Origin: Oscillospiraceae bacterium HV4-5-C5C
GTDB lineage: Bacteria > Bacillota > Clostridia > Saccharofermentanales > Fastidiosipilaceae
Direction of reading: 5' to 3'
NCBI GenBank assembly: GCA_012034405.1
Contig: JAAVLZ010000010.1
Location: 53,330 to 117,329 of the forward strand
DNA: 64,000 nucleotides
Shown here: positions 8,254 to 17,436 of the stretch, piece by piece
Layout: the number at the start of each line of letters is the position of its first letter
Position numbering within the stretch: position 1 is the first letter of the stretch
The notes under the pieces: model-generated
Databases searched by the model: none
What the model saw: the letters and a program-made list of their open reading frames with translations, nothing else
Told to the model about the DNA's origin: nothing
Program-made: the position numbers and the translations under genes

Positions 8254-9813
8254 ATGCAATTATCCCCGGCTTTTATTACATCCATGGAGACCTTCTTTCG
8301 TCAGGCAAACTATTCGCCGGCTGACCTGCAGGCCTTTTTATCTAGCTTTGACGCGGCACCTCAAAGTGGTCTGAGAGTCAATCGCCTCAAAACAGGGGCC
8401 CTGGCTGCGCGTGCTCGTATAAAGCTGGAGGACTGCTGGCGGCAGGAAGGGCTGGATCCGGACGGATTCAAATTGCGGCCGGTACCCTGGTGCAGCGATG
8501 GTTGCTTTTATCAACCAGGAACCCGGCCCTCGCTGACTTTGGCGCATAAGCTGGGCCTGTTTTATATTCAGGAACCTTCCGCCATGCTGCCGGCCTCGCT
8601 GCTGCAAGTACAGCCAGGCCAGCTCATACTGGATCTATGTGCCGCGCCCGGCGGAAAAAGCCTGCGCCTGGCCGCTGATTTGCGCCATCGCGGCTGCCTG
8701 GTTGCCAATGAAATCAATGACCGCCGCGCCCGGGTGCTGCTGCGCAACCTGGAACAGCAGGGAGTAAGGAACTGTATCGTCAGTAATGCCTCGCCTGAGC
8801 AACTGGCCGGACTATGGCCGGAACGCTTTGATAAAGTTCTGGTAGATGCGCCCTGTTCCGGAGAGGGTATGTTCAGGCGGGACCACAAGGCGGCAGCGGC
8901 CTGGGAGGCTTATGGCAGCGCCTCTGTAAAGCCCCTGCAGCGCAGTATTCTCGACTGTGCGGTCCGTCTGCTGAAACCAGGCGGTGAATTGCTGTATTCT
9001 ACCTGCACCTTTAATCCGGATGAAAACGAACGGCAGATTGCGGCCCTGCTGCTGCGCCATCCGGAGCTCAGACTCCTGCCGGCAGAAAAACGACTGCCGG
9101 AGACTTGCTGCCTCAGTCCGGGAGCCAGGCTGCCGGACCTGGAAGCAGATACCTCTCATTGTGTAAGGATCTGGCCGGGGGCCAGCGGTGGAGACGGTCA
9201 CTTTGCGGCCCTGCTGGAAAAAGCTCCGCGCCAGGCTTATTCAGCCCTGCAAACGTCAGCTGGCGCTGCTTTGACAAAACCGCCCCTGAGTCTGTCGCTT
9301 TGCCAGGCTGTGCTGGCGGTGGCAGGCCCCTTATTAAAACCGCAGGCGCAACGGCTCTTGCAGTCGCAGCTAAGCAAGAACGGTCGTCTGACCGGAACCC
9401 ATCTGCATTTGTGGCCGCCGGTCCTGCCCTTACCCGATGCTCTGCACCTGCTTAAAACCGGACTCTACCTGGGAGATATCCGGCTGTTAGGGGAGAAAAG
9501 CAGATCCCAGGACAGAGCTAAGCACCGCAACCAGACGGCGGTTTATAGCTTTAAACCCTCGCACAGTCTTTTAATGGCTCTGCCGCGGACTTATTTTGCC
9601 CAGGCACTTGATTGGCCGGCTGACGATCCCAGGATTGTTACGGTACTGGGGGGCGGGAGTGTGCCGCTGAGCGAAGCAGAGCGCTTCAAGCTGCGGCAGG
9701 GGGTACAGACAGCCTATATACCGGTATTTGCCGCAGGGTACCCCCTGACCTGGCTGCAGCCGGGCCGGGGCGCTTACGCTAAAAATCTATTTCCGCCAGG
9801 CTGGCGCGGCTGA
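8254..9813 (+). CDS. rsmF: RsmF-type 16S rRNA (cytosine-C5) methyltransferase
   Basis: A 519-aa NOL1/NOP2/Sun family enzyme using S-adenosylmethionine to methylate cytosine C5 in rRNA. SAM-binding motif I is DLCAAPGGKS (about residues 125-135). Motif IV DAPCSGEGM (about 198-206) and motif VI STCTFNPDENE (about 249-259) carry the two conserved cysteines. The C-terminal third (about 390-519) matches the RsmF extra domain plus a PUA-like end (LKTGLYLGDIR). A ribosome site (AAAGGGAG) precedes the ATG. The exact target cytosine cannot be read from sequence. Confidence 0.88.
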   Translation: MQLSPAFITSMETFFRQANYSPADLQAFLSSFDAAPQSGLRVNRLKTGALAARARIKLEDCWRQEGLDPDGFKLRPVPWCSDGCFYQPGTRPSLTLAHKLGLFYIQEPSAMLPASLLQVQPGQLILDLCAAPGGKSLRLAADLRHRGCLVANEINDRRARVLLRNLEQQGVRNCIVSNASPEQLAGLWPERFDKVLVDAPCSGEGMFRRDHKAAAAWEAYGSASVKPLQRSILDCAVRLLKPGGELLYSTCTFNPDENERQIAALLLRHPELRLLPAEKRLPETCCLSPGARLPDLEADTSHCVRIWPGASGGDGHFAALLEKAPRQAYSALQTSAGAALTKPPLSLSLCQAVLAVAGPLLKPQAQRLLQSQLSKNGRLTGTHLHLWPPVLPLPDALHLLKTGLYLGDIRLLGEKSRSQDRAKHRNQTAVYSFKPSHSLLMALPRTYFAQALDWPADDPRIVTVLGGGSVPLSEAERFKLRQGVQTAYIPVFAAGYPLTWLQPGRGAYAKNLFPPGWRG

Positions 9814-9942
9814 AAGCAGAACCCTGAAGCATTTTTCCTTTGAAAACCAATGCTGCCCTGGAGAACGGCGGAACTGCCGGGGATAAAGCCTGGAGCAGAT
9901 CATCTTTTCAGGCTGGAGAAATCATTAAGAAAGAGGCAAGAT

Positions 9943-10545
9943 ATGCAGACCTTGATAGTGGCCACCCATAATCCGCATAAAGTCATTGAAATTGAAACCG
10001 TGCTTAAAGCAGCCTCGCTGCCCCCCGTGAAGATTTGCTCTGCGGCAGCAGCCGGCTGTCAGGATGAACCGGAGGAAACCGGCCGGACCTTTCAGGAGAA
10101 TGCGGAAATAAAAGCCCGCTATATCAAAGAGCGCTGTCGGGCTGCCTGGGTGCTGGCTGATGATTCTGGCCTATGTATCCGGGCGCTGCAGGGGCAGCCG
10201 GGCATCTATTCGGCGCGTTATGCCGGAGACGTGCCTTACCAGGAAAAGTTCAGAAAACTGGAGCAGGAATTAGCTGCTTCCGGCTTGAGTGACAGGCAAG
10301 CGGCTTTTGTTTGCGTAATGGTCTTAATTGCGCCTGACGGACAGGAATTTGTGAGCCGGGGGCAGGTGGACGGCGTCATCACGCCCCGGGCCCAGGGCGT
10401 CAACGGCTTTGGCTATGATCCTGTTTTTTACCTGCCGCAGTATAAACTGACCATGGCAGAACTGGATCCGGCGGTGAAAAACCAGATCTCCCACCGCGCC
10501 CGCGCTCTTGAAGGGGTGGTTTCCTGCCTCAGGACAAGGCTCTGA
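9943..10545 (+). CDS. rdgB: XTP/dITP diphosphatase (RdgB/HAM1)
   Basis: House-cleaning nucleotide pyrophosphatase that hydrolyses dITP and XTP to the monophosphates. The N-terminal VATHNPHKVIEIE, the central LADDSGLCIRALQGQPGIYSARY and the C-terminal GFGYDPVFYLP and SHRARAL motifs define the family. The open frame begins at 9850, but the ATG at 9943 has GAGGCAAG just upstream and matches the usual start (200 aa). Confidence 0.95.
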   Translation: MQTLIVATHNPHKVIEIETVLKAASLPPVKICSAAAAGCQDEPEETGRTFQENAEIKARYIKERCRAAWVLADDSGLCIRALQGQPGIYSARYAGDVPYQEKFRKLEQELAASGLSDRQAAFVCVMVLIAPDGQEFVSRGQVDGVITPRAQGVNGFGYDPVFYLPQYKLTMAELDPAVKNQISHRARALEGVVSCLRTRL

Positions 10546-10642
10546 AGCCTTTACGTCTTTGATTGCTTCGTGATATAGTATCCGAGTGAACAAATGTGCA
10601 CCCAATACGGACAGATTTGGCTCAGACCAGAGGAGAATGGCT

Positions 10643-11101
10643 ATGCGATTAAAAAGGGAAGATGAGTATTATCTGGTTAAGGCTGCGGTGCTTCCTGATG
10701 TCTTTCTGAAAGTCATGCAAGTCAAGCGCATGCTCAATTCGGGTGAAGCTCAATCGGTCAATGCTGCCGTCAGGCAGGCCGGTCTTTCCCGCAGCGCCTA
10801 CTACAAATACCGTGATGCTATCAGGCCGTTTTATGAAACCGCTGAAGGACATGTGATTACCATGGTCTTCGTCATTGAGAATTTCCCGGGTATTTTAGCC
10901 GGTATCAGTCAATGCCTGGCTGAAGCCAGCGCCAATGTACTGACGATCAATCAGGGAATTCCGATTAACAGTCTGGCTGATGTGACGATATCTATGGAAA
11001 CCCGTTCTATGAACTGTCCCTTGGAGGAACTGATGAGCCGGCTCGGCCGGATTAACGGCGTGCTGCAGCACAGAATTTTAGCGGGTGGCAGTCTGGGCTG
11101 A
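10643..11101 (+). CDS. ACT-domain protein of the PheB/UPF0735 family
   Basis: A small protein (152 aa) with a helix-turn-helix-like N-terminal part (AAVRQAGLSRSAYYKYRDAI, about residues 40-60) and a C-terminal ACT domain (about 75-150: VIENFPGILAGISQCLAE) that would bind an amino acid. The family often precedes hom in clostridia, as here, and is thought to be regulatory. I chose the ATG at 10643, 7 bp after AGGAG, over the GTG at 10586 and the ATG at 10637. Confidence 0.85.
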   Translation: MRLKREDEYYLVKAAVLPDVFLKVMQVKRMLNSGEAQSVNAAVRQAGLSRSAYYKYRDAIRPFYETAEGHVITMVFVIENFPGILAGISQCLAEASANVLTINQGIPINSLADVTISMETRSMNCPLEELMSRLGRINGVLQHRILAGGSLG

Positions 11102-11142
11102 ATCAAAGTTGAACTTAAGAATTATAGAAAGTGGTGGGGTTG

Positions 11143-12384
11143 ATGAATATAGCAGTTGTAGGTTTTGGCGTAGTCGGCAAAGGAGTTTGCCGTATTCTGG
11201 TCAATGAAGCCGTCCGGCTTGAGCGACAGACCGGTCAGCCGGTAAGCCTGAAGCGGATCCTTGATATTCAGGATATTACTGAAGAACCGTATGCCACCTT
11301 AGCCAGTAAAAACGCGGAGGATATTTTTGCTGATCCGTCCATAGATCTGGTTTGTGAAACGATCGGTGGCTGCGGTGCGGCTCTGACTTTTACCCGCCAG
11401 GCCCTGAGTCAGGGCAAACATGTCGTTACCTCCAATAAAGAGCTGGTTGCGACGCATGGGGTGGAACTGCTGCAACTGGCTTATGACAACGGCGTTCATT
11501 ATTATTACGAAGCTGCAGTTGGCGGTGGCATCCCCCTGATTAAGCCGATCCGTGAATGCCTGGCCGCCAATAAAATTGACCGGCTGGACGGGATTATTAA
11601 CGGTACCACTAACTATATTCTTTCTGAAATGGAACACGCTGGCCTGGATTTTGAGACGGCCTTACGTCAGGCTCAGGCTCTGGGTTTTGCGGAAAGAAAT
11701 CCGACCGCTGACGTGGATGGGATTGACGCCTGCCGGAAGATCGCGATCCTGACCAATCTTATTACGGGTGAGTATATAGATCCGGACCGCATCCTGACCG
11801 AGGGCATCAGCGGTCTGACCAGGGAGGATGCCAGCCTGGCGGAGGCGGTCGGCTGCGTCATAAAGCTGGTGGCTTCCTTCAGGGTGCAGCCGGACGGCTC
11901 GCTGGCGGTGTCAGTCGCGCCACGCCTGATCCCTCAGGCGCATTTGCTGGCATCGGTGCACGGCGTGTATAATCTGGTGTTACTGCATGGTGATTATGTT
12001 AACGAGGTTGCGTTTTATGGACCCGGTGCCGGTTCCCTGCCGACAGCCAGCGCGATCGTGGGTGATATCCTGGCTTGCTGCACCACCCCGTTCAGCGCGG
12101 CTGCCGCTGAACGCTGGCAGGTGGCGGACCGGCAGGTCCGTTTTGCTGATCTGAAGCAGCAGCAGGTTAAAGCCATACTGAATCCACGGGATCAGGAAAC
12201 AGCAGAATTCCTGCGCTCAGAGACCAGCCTGAAATCGCTCAGGGCCGGCAGCATCACCGGTTCAAATGGGCAGAGCTATGTGGTGGCAGGTGAAAGCGCC
12301 TTTTTGAGTGAGGCGGAACTGGCAGCTTATTTAGGCGACCGGATGGCAAAAAAGCAGGTCTGTGCCTTGAGAATTGTTGATTGA
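11143..12384 (+). CDS. hom: Homoserine dehydrogenase
   Basis: NAD(P)-dependent reduction of aspartate semialdehyde to homoserine, the branch point to threonine and methionine. The N-terminal Rossmann glycine motif is GFGVVGKG. The substrate domain has NKELVATHG, GGGIPLIKP and NGTTNYIL, with the conserved Asp/Lys region near GIDACRKIAIL. GPGAGSLPTASAIVGDIL marks the end of the catalytic part. About 413 aa with a short ACT-like tail. An in-frame ATG at 11131 also exists; the ATG at 11143 fits the family start better. Confidence 0.95.
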   Translation: MNIAVVGFGVVGKGVCRILVNEAVRLERQTGQPVSLKRILDIQDITEEPYATLASKNAEDIFADPSIDLVCETIGGCGAALTFTRQALSQGKHVVTSNKELVATHGVELLQLAYDNGVHYYYEAAVGGGIPLIKPIRECLAANKIDRLDGIINGTTNYILSEMEHAGLDFETALRQAQALGFAERNPTADVDGIDACRKIAILTNLITGEYIDPDRILTEGISGLTREDASLAEAVGCVIKLVASFRVQPDGSLAVSVAPRLIPQAHLLASVHGVYNLVLLHGDYVNEVAFYGPGAGSLPTASAIVGDILACCTTPFSAAAAERWQVADRQVRFADLKQQQVKAILNPRDQETAEFLRSETSLKSLRAGSITGSNGQSYVVAGESAFLSEAELAAYLGDRMAKKQVCALRIVD

Positions 12385-12474
12385 ACCAGAAAGAGCGGCC
12401 GCTTCAGGCGTACCGGACCGGCCTGAAAACCCTCTCTGCAGCAGTTGACCGTTCTCTGCCGGAGATAAACGACA

Positions 12475-12508
12475 AGAAGCGCCGGATGCTTAAGCATCCG
12501 GCGCTTCT
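12475..12508. terminator. Perfect GC-rich palindrome between hom and a convergent gene
   Basis: Fifteen-base arms (AGAAGCGCCGGATGC) around a TTAA loop form a perfect 34-nt palindrome. It sits where hom and the minus-strand zinc-ribbon gene converge. No U-run follows on either strand, so a strict intrinsic terminator call is uncertain; a bidirectional terminator or RNA-end stabiliser is likely. Confidence 0.5.
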
Positions 12509-12531
12509 CAGGTCTTAACCTTTAGCAGTTA

Positions 12532-12708
12532 TCAATAATTCTGATAACCATTCTGCTGTGAGCGGCGAGCATTCTTGCGGGCGCGACGACAATCCGGGCA
12601 ACGAACGGGATCATTTTCAAACCCCTTTTCCTTGTAGAAAGCCTGTTCACCTTCAGTAAAGACAAACTCGGCACCACAATCCTTGCAGACAATAGTCCTG
12701 TCAGGCAT
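12532..12708 (-). CDS. Small zinc-ribbon protein (58 aa)
   Basis: Complete short gene below common ORF length limits. It starts MPDRTIVCKDCGAEF, continues with TEGEQAFYKEKGF and RCPDCRRARK, and ends in NGYQNY. Two CxxC pairs 28 residues apart form a treble-clef/zinc-ribbon of the kind annotated as probable zinc-ribbon domain (often seen near cytochrome or RNA-binding annotations). A strong AGGAGG lies 8 bp before the ATG. Function is not established. Likely cytoplasmic, possibly nucleic-acid binding given the Arg-rich tail. Confidence 0.85.
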   Translation of the reverse strand: MPDRTIVCKDCGAEFVFTEGEQAFYKEKGFENDPVRCPDCRRARKNARRSQQNGYQNY

Positions 12709-13064
12709 TGGTTGTACCTCCTGTTGTTATTCGGACGGCCTTAGAAGACGTGGTTACCGGTACTGTACAAGGAAAAGACCAGGATAGTAGGTAGTTGAGT
12801 CTAGGACAAATCCGTTGTTTACATATTATCATAAATGGAAAATATATCAAGCGTTTTCTTTAGGTAAATGGTAAAAATAAATTCATTACCTGAATAGCTC
12901 ATCTTTAACTGGCTGAAAAACGTTTTCGTTGTGCTGGCTTTTTTTTGACCTGCCTGTAAAAAGAATATTCGGACAGCCAGATGTCTGCGGCAGTTTTAGA
13001 GCATTTTCAAACATGCTATAATAGGTCACATTGATGATCAGCCGCAATTTCAATTAAGGATCGG
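12709..13064. other. Intergenic region between divergent genes
   Basis: This AT-rich 356-bp stretch holds no gene that I can support. It must contain the promoter of the minus-strand zinc-ribbon gene (AT-rich ATAATATG on the minus strand around 12820-12830) and the extended -10 of the following plus-strand gene. Confidence 0.6.
13014..13022 (+). promoter_or_regulatory. Extended -10 promoter
   Basis: TGCTATAAT is a perfect extended -10. A weak -35 (TTTTAG) lies 17 bp upstream. It is 43 bp before the membrane protein gene at 13065. Confidence 0.6.
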
Positions 13065-13895
13065 GTGCCGCAGGTGAGCTTTATTTTTGTTCTGGAGTCT
13101 CTTAAATTTTATAAAATGAAGTCAGAGCGGACCGTACAACTGCTTTTTTTACTGACCCTGGGGTTCAATCTGCTATTCCTGATTTTCAGTCCCGGTGACA
13201 GTGATTTTTCTGCTTTGCAAAGCTATCTGCTCCGGGAACTGGTACCGGCAACGACAGTGGTGTCTACCAGCTTTCCTGCCCCGGTCAGTACCGGCAACTT
13301 AATATACCTGGGCTGGAGATTCCTGCAGTTTTGCCTCAATCTTATATTGAGCTTTTTTTATGCTTCCGCTTATACTGCTGAGCGGCAGGGACTGCCGGCT
13401 TTCAAAGGCATAAAGGCCTTGGCGGTTGTATTGCCGCAGGTCATTGCTCTGGGGCTGATGCTGGTGGTGCCGGCTTTGCTCAGCGCATTTCTGCTCTGGA
13501 TACCACTGATCATTCTGACGCTGATGCTTTTTATGGCGCCGCTGATCCTGGCTGACCGGCGCGTTTCCCTGCGTCAGGCTATGCAGACGTCGGCAGACCT
13601 GAGCCGTAAACGCAAGGGCTTCTTTTTTGGCCTGTTTCTCCTGCTCTTCATACTGGCTTCTATGGCTGAAAGCCTGCTGCTGTCCTTTACAGATTCGGCT
13701 TCACTGGTATACGTCACTGTATATGCATTTTTAGAAACCTTGTATGTGCTGATGCGCGGCAGACTGACAGGCTTGATTTATTACTTCTTTTCTCAGCATC
13801 CGCAGATCAGCCGCTTTTATCTATATACCAGAGACCGGCAGAAAGAGCTCTTTGAAGAGATCACCGGTACCCCGCCGCATTCACCGGATACCTGA
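13065..13895 (+). CDS. Membrane protein of unknown function (DUF975-like architecture)
   Basis: A 276-aa protein with about five hydrophobic segments (near residues 25-42, 85-105, 118-165, 183-205 and 215-232). After the first segment comes an extracytoplasmic loop, and the pattern MAPLILADRR...LRQAMQTSADLSRKRKGFFF resembles DUF975-type integral membrane proteins. I cannot assign a function. Start is GTG at 13065 with AAGGA just upstream; the GTG at 13074 is an alternative. Confidence 0.7.
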   Translation: MPQVSFIFVLESLKFYKMKSERTVQLLFLLTLGFNLLFLIFSPGDSDFSALQSYLLRELVPATTVVSTSFPAPVSTGNLIYLGWRFLQFCLNLILSFFYASAYTAERQGLPAFKGIKALAVVLPQVIALGLMLVVPALLSAFLLWIPLIILTLMLFMAPLILADRRVSLRQAMQTSADLSRKRKGFFFGLFLLLFILASMAESLLLSFTDSASLVYVTVYAFLETLYVLMRGRLTGLIYYFFSQHPQISRFYLYTRDRQKELFEEITGTPPHSPDT

Positions 13896-13974
13896 ACTAT
13901 CCGCTGCCTGCAAGCGGCAGCGGATGCCGGCTGAGCCCCTTTACTAAGGTGAAAGAATTATGGAGGATAAACTT

Positions 13975-14541
13975 ATGGCAAAAGAAAACCGAGATCAGGA
14001 CAATAAAGCAGCGGACGCTTTTAGGGCAACAGACCCAGCTGCGGCTGAAAACAGCCGTCTGGAGGACCGGGTACTGAGGGTCCTTAAAGACAATGCCAAA
14101 ATCAGCCCGGATGAACTGGCACTCATGATGGGGACAGAGACTACGGCTATTAAGGAAGTGATCGCCCAGCTTGAAAAACAGCAGATAATCCTGGGCTACG
14201 GGGCCTTGATTGACTGGATGAAACGCGACCGTGAGGCTGTGACCGGACTGATTGAAGTCAGGGTCACTCCGCAGCGTGACCGTGGTTTTGACCGCATCGC
14301 TCAGCGAATTTACAATTTCCCGGAAGTTAATTCCTGTTATCTGATGAGCGGAGATTATGATTTACTGGTAACTGTTGAGGGACACAGCCTCAGGGATGTC
14401 TCCCATTTTGTTTCAGAAAAGATCGCTGTCATTGATGAGGTACTGTCTACCCGCACCCATTTCATCTTAAAGAAGTACAAAATGGAAGGCCATATCCTTA
14501 AATCTCCGTCTGACGATGAACGTGAGGTCATGGTCTTATGA
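13975..14541 (+). CDS. Lrp/AsnC-family transcriptional regulator
   Basis: After a polar N-terminal extension (about 30 residues), a winged helix-turn-helix (LEDRVLRVLKDNAKISPDELALMMG) is followed by an RAM effector domain with VRVTPQRDRGF and SGDYDLLVTVEG. The stop overlaps the aminotransferase start (ATGA). This pairing matches the AlaR-AlaT arrangement of Bacillus, so it likely controls the downstream aminotransferase and possibly the whole operon. Two starts are possible: ATG 13960, and ATG 13975 which has GGAGG 8 bp upstream and is preferred. Confidence 0.85.
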   Translation: MAKENRDQDNKAADAFRATDPAAAENSRLEDRVLRVLKDNAKISPDELALMMGTETTAIKEVIAQLEKQQIILGYGALIDWMKRDREAVTGLIEVRVTPQRDRGFDRIAQRIYNFPEVNSCYLMSGDYDLLVTVEGHSLRDVSHFVSEKIAVIDEVLSTRTHFILKKYKMEGHILKSPSDDEREVMVL

Positions 14542-15770
14542 GTTCTGACAAACCTACGTCTCCGAGACTATCAGATCGGGTTCAGTCGATTCCGCCCTCC
14601 GGCATCCGGCGCTTTTTTGATCTGGCTAATGAAATGAAAGGTGAAGTCATCTCTTTATCAATTGGCGAGCCGGATTTTGTTACGCCCTGGACGGTGCGGG
14701 AAGCCGGAATGTACTCACTAGAGAGCGGTCGGACCCACTATACGGCCAATCAAGGTATGAAAGAGCTGCGCCAGGCTGTTTCAGATTATGCCGGCCGCCG
14801 CTTTAGCCTGCACTATGACCCGCTGAAAGAGATCATGATTACGGTGGGCGGGAGCGAAGCAATTGATGATGCCATCAGGGCTCTGGTTAATCCGGGAGAG
14901 GAGGTTTTGGTACCGGAACCTGCTTATGTAGCATACAACGCCTGTGTTAAGCTAGCTGGTGCCTGCCCGCGCTCTATTCCCTTATCGGCGAAATATGACT
15001 TTAAGCTGCAGCCACAGCAGCTGGAAGCCGCCATCACCGCAAAAACCAGGCTGTTAATTATGGCTTATCCCAATAATCCTACCGGCGCGGTTATGGACCG
15101 ACAGGATCTGGAAGCGTTGCTGCCGGTGCTGCAGGCCCATCCGGATATAACGGTGATCAGTGATGAGCTTTATGCTGAACTGACTTATGCGCCTAATACC
15201 TTTACGTCTCCGGCCGTCATTCCAGAGCTTAAATCCCGCTGTGTGGTGATTGGCGGGTTTTCAAAGGCTTTCGCCATGACCGGCTGGAGATTGGGCTACG
15301 CTATGGCACCAGCTGATGTGATTGCGGCTATGAATAAAATCCATCAGTATGTTATTATGAGTGCTCCGACCCTGGCTCAGTATGCCGCGCTTGAAGCCTT
15401 GCGGCACAGTGAAGAGCTGGTGCGGGATATGCGAGAGGAATATGACGGCAGACGCCGTGTTTTGCTGCGCCGGCTGCACGACATGGGCCTGCCTTGCTTT
15501 ATTCCGGGCGGAGCCTTTTACGCGTTTCCGGATATCAGCAGCACCGGCCTTTCTTCTGAAGCCTTTTGCGAACAACTGCTGTTTGATCAGAAGGTCGCCG
15601 TAGTGCCAGGGACCGCGTTTGGTAACTGTGCTGAAGGCTACATCAGGATCAGCTACGCGGCTTCGCTGGAAAACATAGAAACTGCCATGCAACGGATGGC
15701 TGATTTTGTGGCCCGGCACAGAACATTAATTAATAAGGAACAGGTAAAAAAAGCGCATGCTGGAATATGA
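14538..15770 (+). CDS. Class I PLP aminotransferase (AlaT/AspB type)
   Basis: A 410-aa fold-type I aminotransferase, probably alanine or aspartate. The PLP-lysine lies in GGFSKAFAMTGWRLGY (about residues 235-250). Upstream, the AYPNNPTGAV and ISDELYAELTY motifs contribute the cofactor Asn, Asp and Tyr. RISYAASLENIETAM holds the C-terminal substrate arginine. Coupling to an Lrp-family regulator favours an alanine or branched amino-acid link. The end overlaps prfB by 14 bp. Confidence 0.88.
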   Translation: MSSDKPTSPRLSDRVQSIPPSGIRRFFDLANEMKGEVISLSIGEPDFVTPWTVREAGMYSLESGRTHYTANQGMKELRQAVSDYAGRRFSLHYDPLKEIMITVGGSEAIDDAIRALVNPGEEVLVPEPAYVAYNACVKLAGACPRSIPLSAKYDFKLQPQQLEAAITAKTRLLIMAYPNNPTGAVMDRQDLEALLPVLQAHPDITVISDELYAELTYAPNTFTSPAVIPELKSRCVVIGGFSKAFAMTGWRLGYAMAPADVIAAMNKIHQYVIMSAPTLAQYAALEALRHSEELVRDMREEYDGRRRVLLRRLHDMGLPCFIPGGAFYAFPDISSTGLSSEAFCEQLLFDQKVAVVPGTAFGNCAEGYIRISYAASLENIETAMQRMADFVARHRTLINKEQVKKAHAGI

Positions 15771-16887
15771 TGCCTACAAACAGGATCTGACACGGATGGA
15801 AGCTGAGCTGCAGGATTTAAAGGCCGCTCTTTATATTGAACGGACGGAGGATGAAGCCTCTGAACTGGAAGCACGCGCTCAGGAACCTGATTTTTGGAAT
15901 GATACAGAAAATGCCCAAAAGGTACAGACTCAAATCACCCATATGCGCCGCAAGGTATCGCGCTTCCGCGCACTGGAGCATCAGCGGGAGGAGTTATTGC
16001 TGCTGATTGATCTGGCCAATGAGGCTGAAGACCTGGGGGAGGTTGAAGAAGTCAGTCAGGGAACCGCCAAACTGAGACAAGAAATTGATCATCTGCGCCT
16101 GGAGACGCTCTTTACCGGCGAGTACGACGATCATAACGCGATCTTAACCCTGCATGCCGGGGAGGGCGGAACGGAAGCTATGGATTGGGCAGAGATGCTG
16201 GAGCGGATGTACCTGCGCTGGGCAGATGATCATGAGATGGAAGTGAAAGTGCTGGATGAACTGCCCGGAGAAACCGCCGGCGTAAAAAGCTGCAGCCTTT
16301 TAATCTCCGGCGAAAATGCATACGGCTATCTCAAGTCAGAAATGGGGGTACACCGCCTGGTGCGGATTTCTCCTTTTGACTCTTCCGGCCGACGGCATAC
16401 ATCCTTTGCCAGCTGCGAAATCCTGCCGGAACTGGATGACACGATTAAAATTGAAATCCGGCCGGAAGATATCAAAATGGATGTATTCCGTTCTTCTGGC
16501 GCCGGCGGTCAGCATGTCAACAAGACCTCTTCAGCCGTTCGTCTGACGCATATACCGACAGGCATCGTGGTCAGCTGCCAGGCTGAACGGTCTCAGTTCC
16601 AGAACCGGGACACTGCTATGGCCATGCTTAAATCAAGGCTGTTTGCGCTGGCCAAGTCAAAACACCTGGATAAAATTGACGACCTTAAGGGAGATCAGAT
16701 GTCTAATGCATGGGGGAGTCAGATCCGCTCGTATGTGTTTTGTCCGTATACCATGGTTAAGGACCACCGAAGCGGATATGAGGAAAGCGATGTCGACGCG
16801 GTCATGGACGGACATCTGGACGGCTTTATTAACGCCTACCTGACCATGAATGTCAAGAATGAGCTGGCAGGGACGGATCAGGCATAA
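15757..16887 (+). CDS. prfB: Peptide chain release factor 2
   Basis: Recognises UGA and UAA stop codons and triggers peptidyl-tRNA hydrolysis. The RF2 codon-recognition tripeptide SPF occurs in VRISPFDSSGRRH, and the GGQ motif in SSGAGGQHVNKTSSAVRLTH. The N-terminal region has the usual coiled helices and the DFWND signature. Unlike many prfB genes, the coding sequence is in one frame with no internal UGA and no CUU-UGA slip site. The ATG lies inside the aminotransferase end. Confidence 0.95.
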   Translation: MLEYDAYKQDLTRMEAELQDLKAALYIERTEDEASELEARAQEPDFWNDTENAQKVQTQITHMRRKVSRFRALEHQREELLLLIDLANEAEDLGEVEEVSQGTAKLRQEIDHLRLETLFTGEYDDHNAILTLHAGEGGTEAMDWAEMLERMYLRWADDHEMEVKVLDELPGETAGVKSCSLLISGENAYGYLKSEMGVHRLVRISPFDSSGRRHTSFASCEILPELDDTIKIEIRPEDIKMDVFRSSGAGGQHVNKTSSAVRLTHIPTGIVVSCQAERSQFQNRDTAMAMLKSRLFALAKSKHLDKIDDLKGDQMSNAWGSQIRSYVFCPYTMVKDHRSGYEESDVDAVMDGHLDGFINAYLTMNVKNELAGTDQA

Positions 16888-16917
16888 TTTGAGCTTATGA
16901 CAACAGGGGGGAATAAA

Positions 16918-17424
16918 ATGAAATCAGTACTGGTCATTATGGGCAGCGATTCGGATTACGCAATTATGAAAAACGGCCTCAAACAACTGCAAACCTGGGG
17001 TATACCTTTTGAAGCGCATATTTGTTCGGCGCATCGCACGCCGCAAAAAGCGGCGCAGTTAGCGGCGGAGGCTAAATCCAGAGGCTTTGGGGTGCTTATT
17101 GCCGCCGCGGGGCTGGCCGCGCACTTGCCTGGTGTACTGGCCGCCGGAACCACCTTGCCGGTTATAGGCGTGCCGCTGGCTTCAGGACCGCTGGCGGGCG
17201 TTGATGCGCTGCTGGCAGAGGTACAGATGCCCAGTGGCATACCGGTTGCTACAGTGGCCATTAACGGCGCGGTTAACTCGGCGATTCTGGCGGCGCAGAT
17301 ACTGGCCCTGGAGGACAAGCATCTGGCGGCTTGTCTGGAAGCTTATAAGCTGGAATTAAAGGATAAGGTAGATAAAAAAGACCGCGGCTTAGCCCAGCAA
17401 CTGGCTGCCGACGGTTTAGCCTGA
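16918..17424 (+). CDS. purE: N5-carboxyaminoimidazole ribonucleotide mutase (PurE)
   Basis: Step in IMP synthesis that forms CAIR. The class I signature is visible as MGSDSDY, SAHRTPQ and AAGLAAHLPGVLA. The last would normally read AGGAAHLPG; the GG to GL change is conservative. The ATG at 16918 (12 bp after GGGGGG) is chosen over 16897. No purK is next to it. First gene of a purE-F-N-H-D run. Confidence 0.92.
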   Translation: MKSVLVIMGSDSDYAIMKNGLKQLQTWGIPFEAHICSAHRTPQKAAQLAAEAKSRGFGVLIAAAGLAAHLPGVLAAGTTLPVIGVPLASGPLAGVDALLAEVQMPSGIPVATVAINGAVNSAILAAQILALEDKHLAACLEAYKLELKDKVDKKDRGLAQQLAADGLA

Positions 17425-17436
17425 GCGGAGGGCCGG

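Noticed and set aside
8812..9201. 129-aa minus-strand open frame
   Set aside because: Antisense to the rsmF catalytic core; a shadow.
12475..12508. Protein-binding operator
   Set aside because: Position between convergent genes points to a terminator-type function instead.
16888..16917. Purine riboswitch or PurR box before purE
   Set aside because: Only 30 bp separate prfB and purE, too short for a riboswitch.
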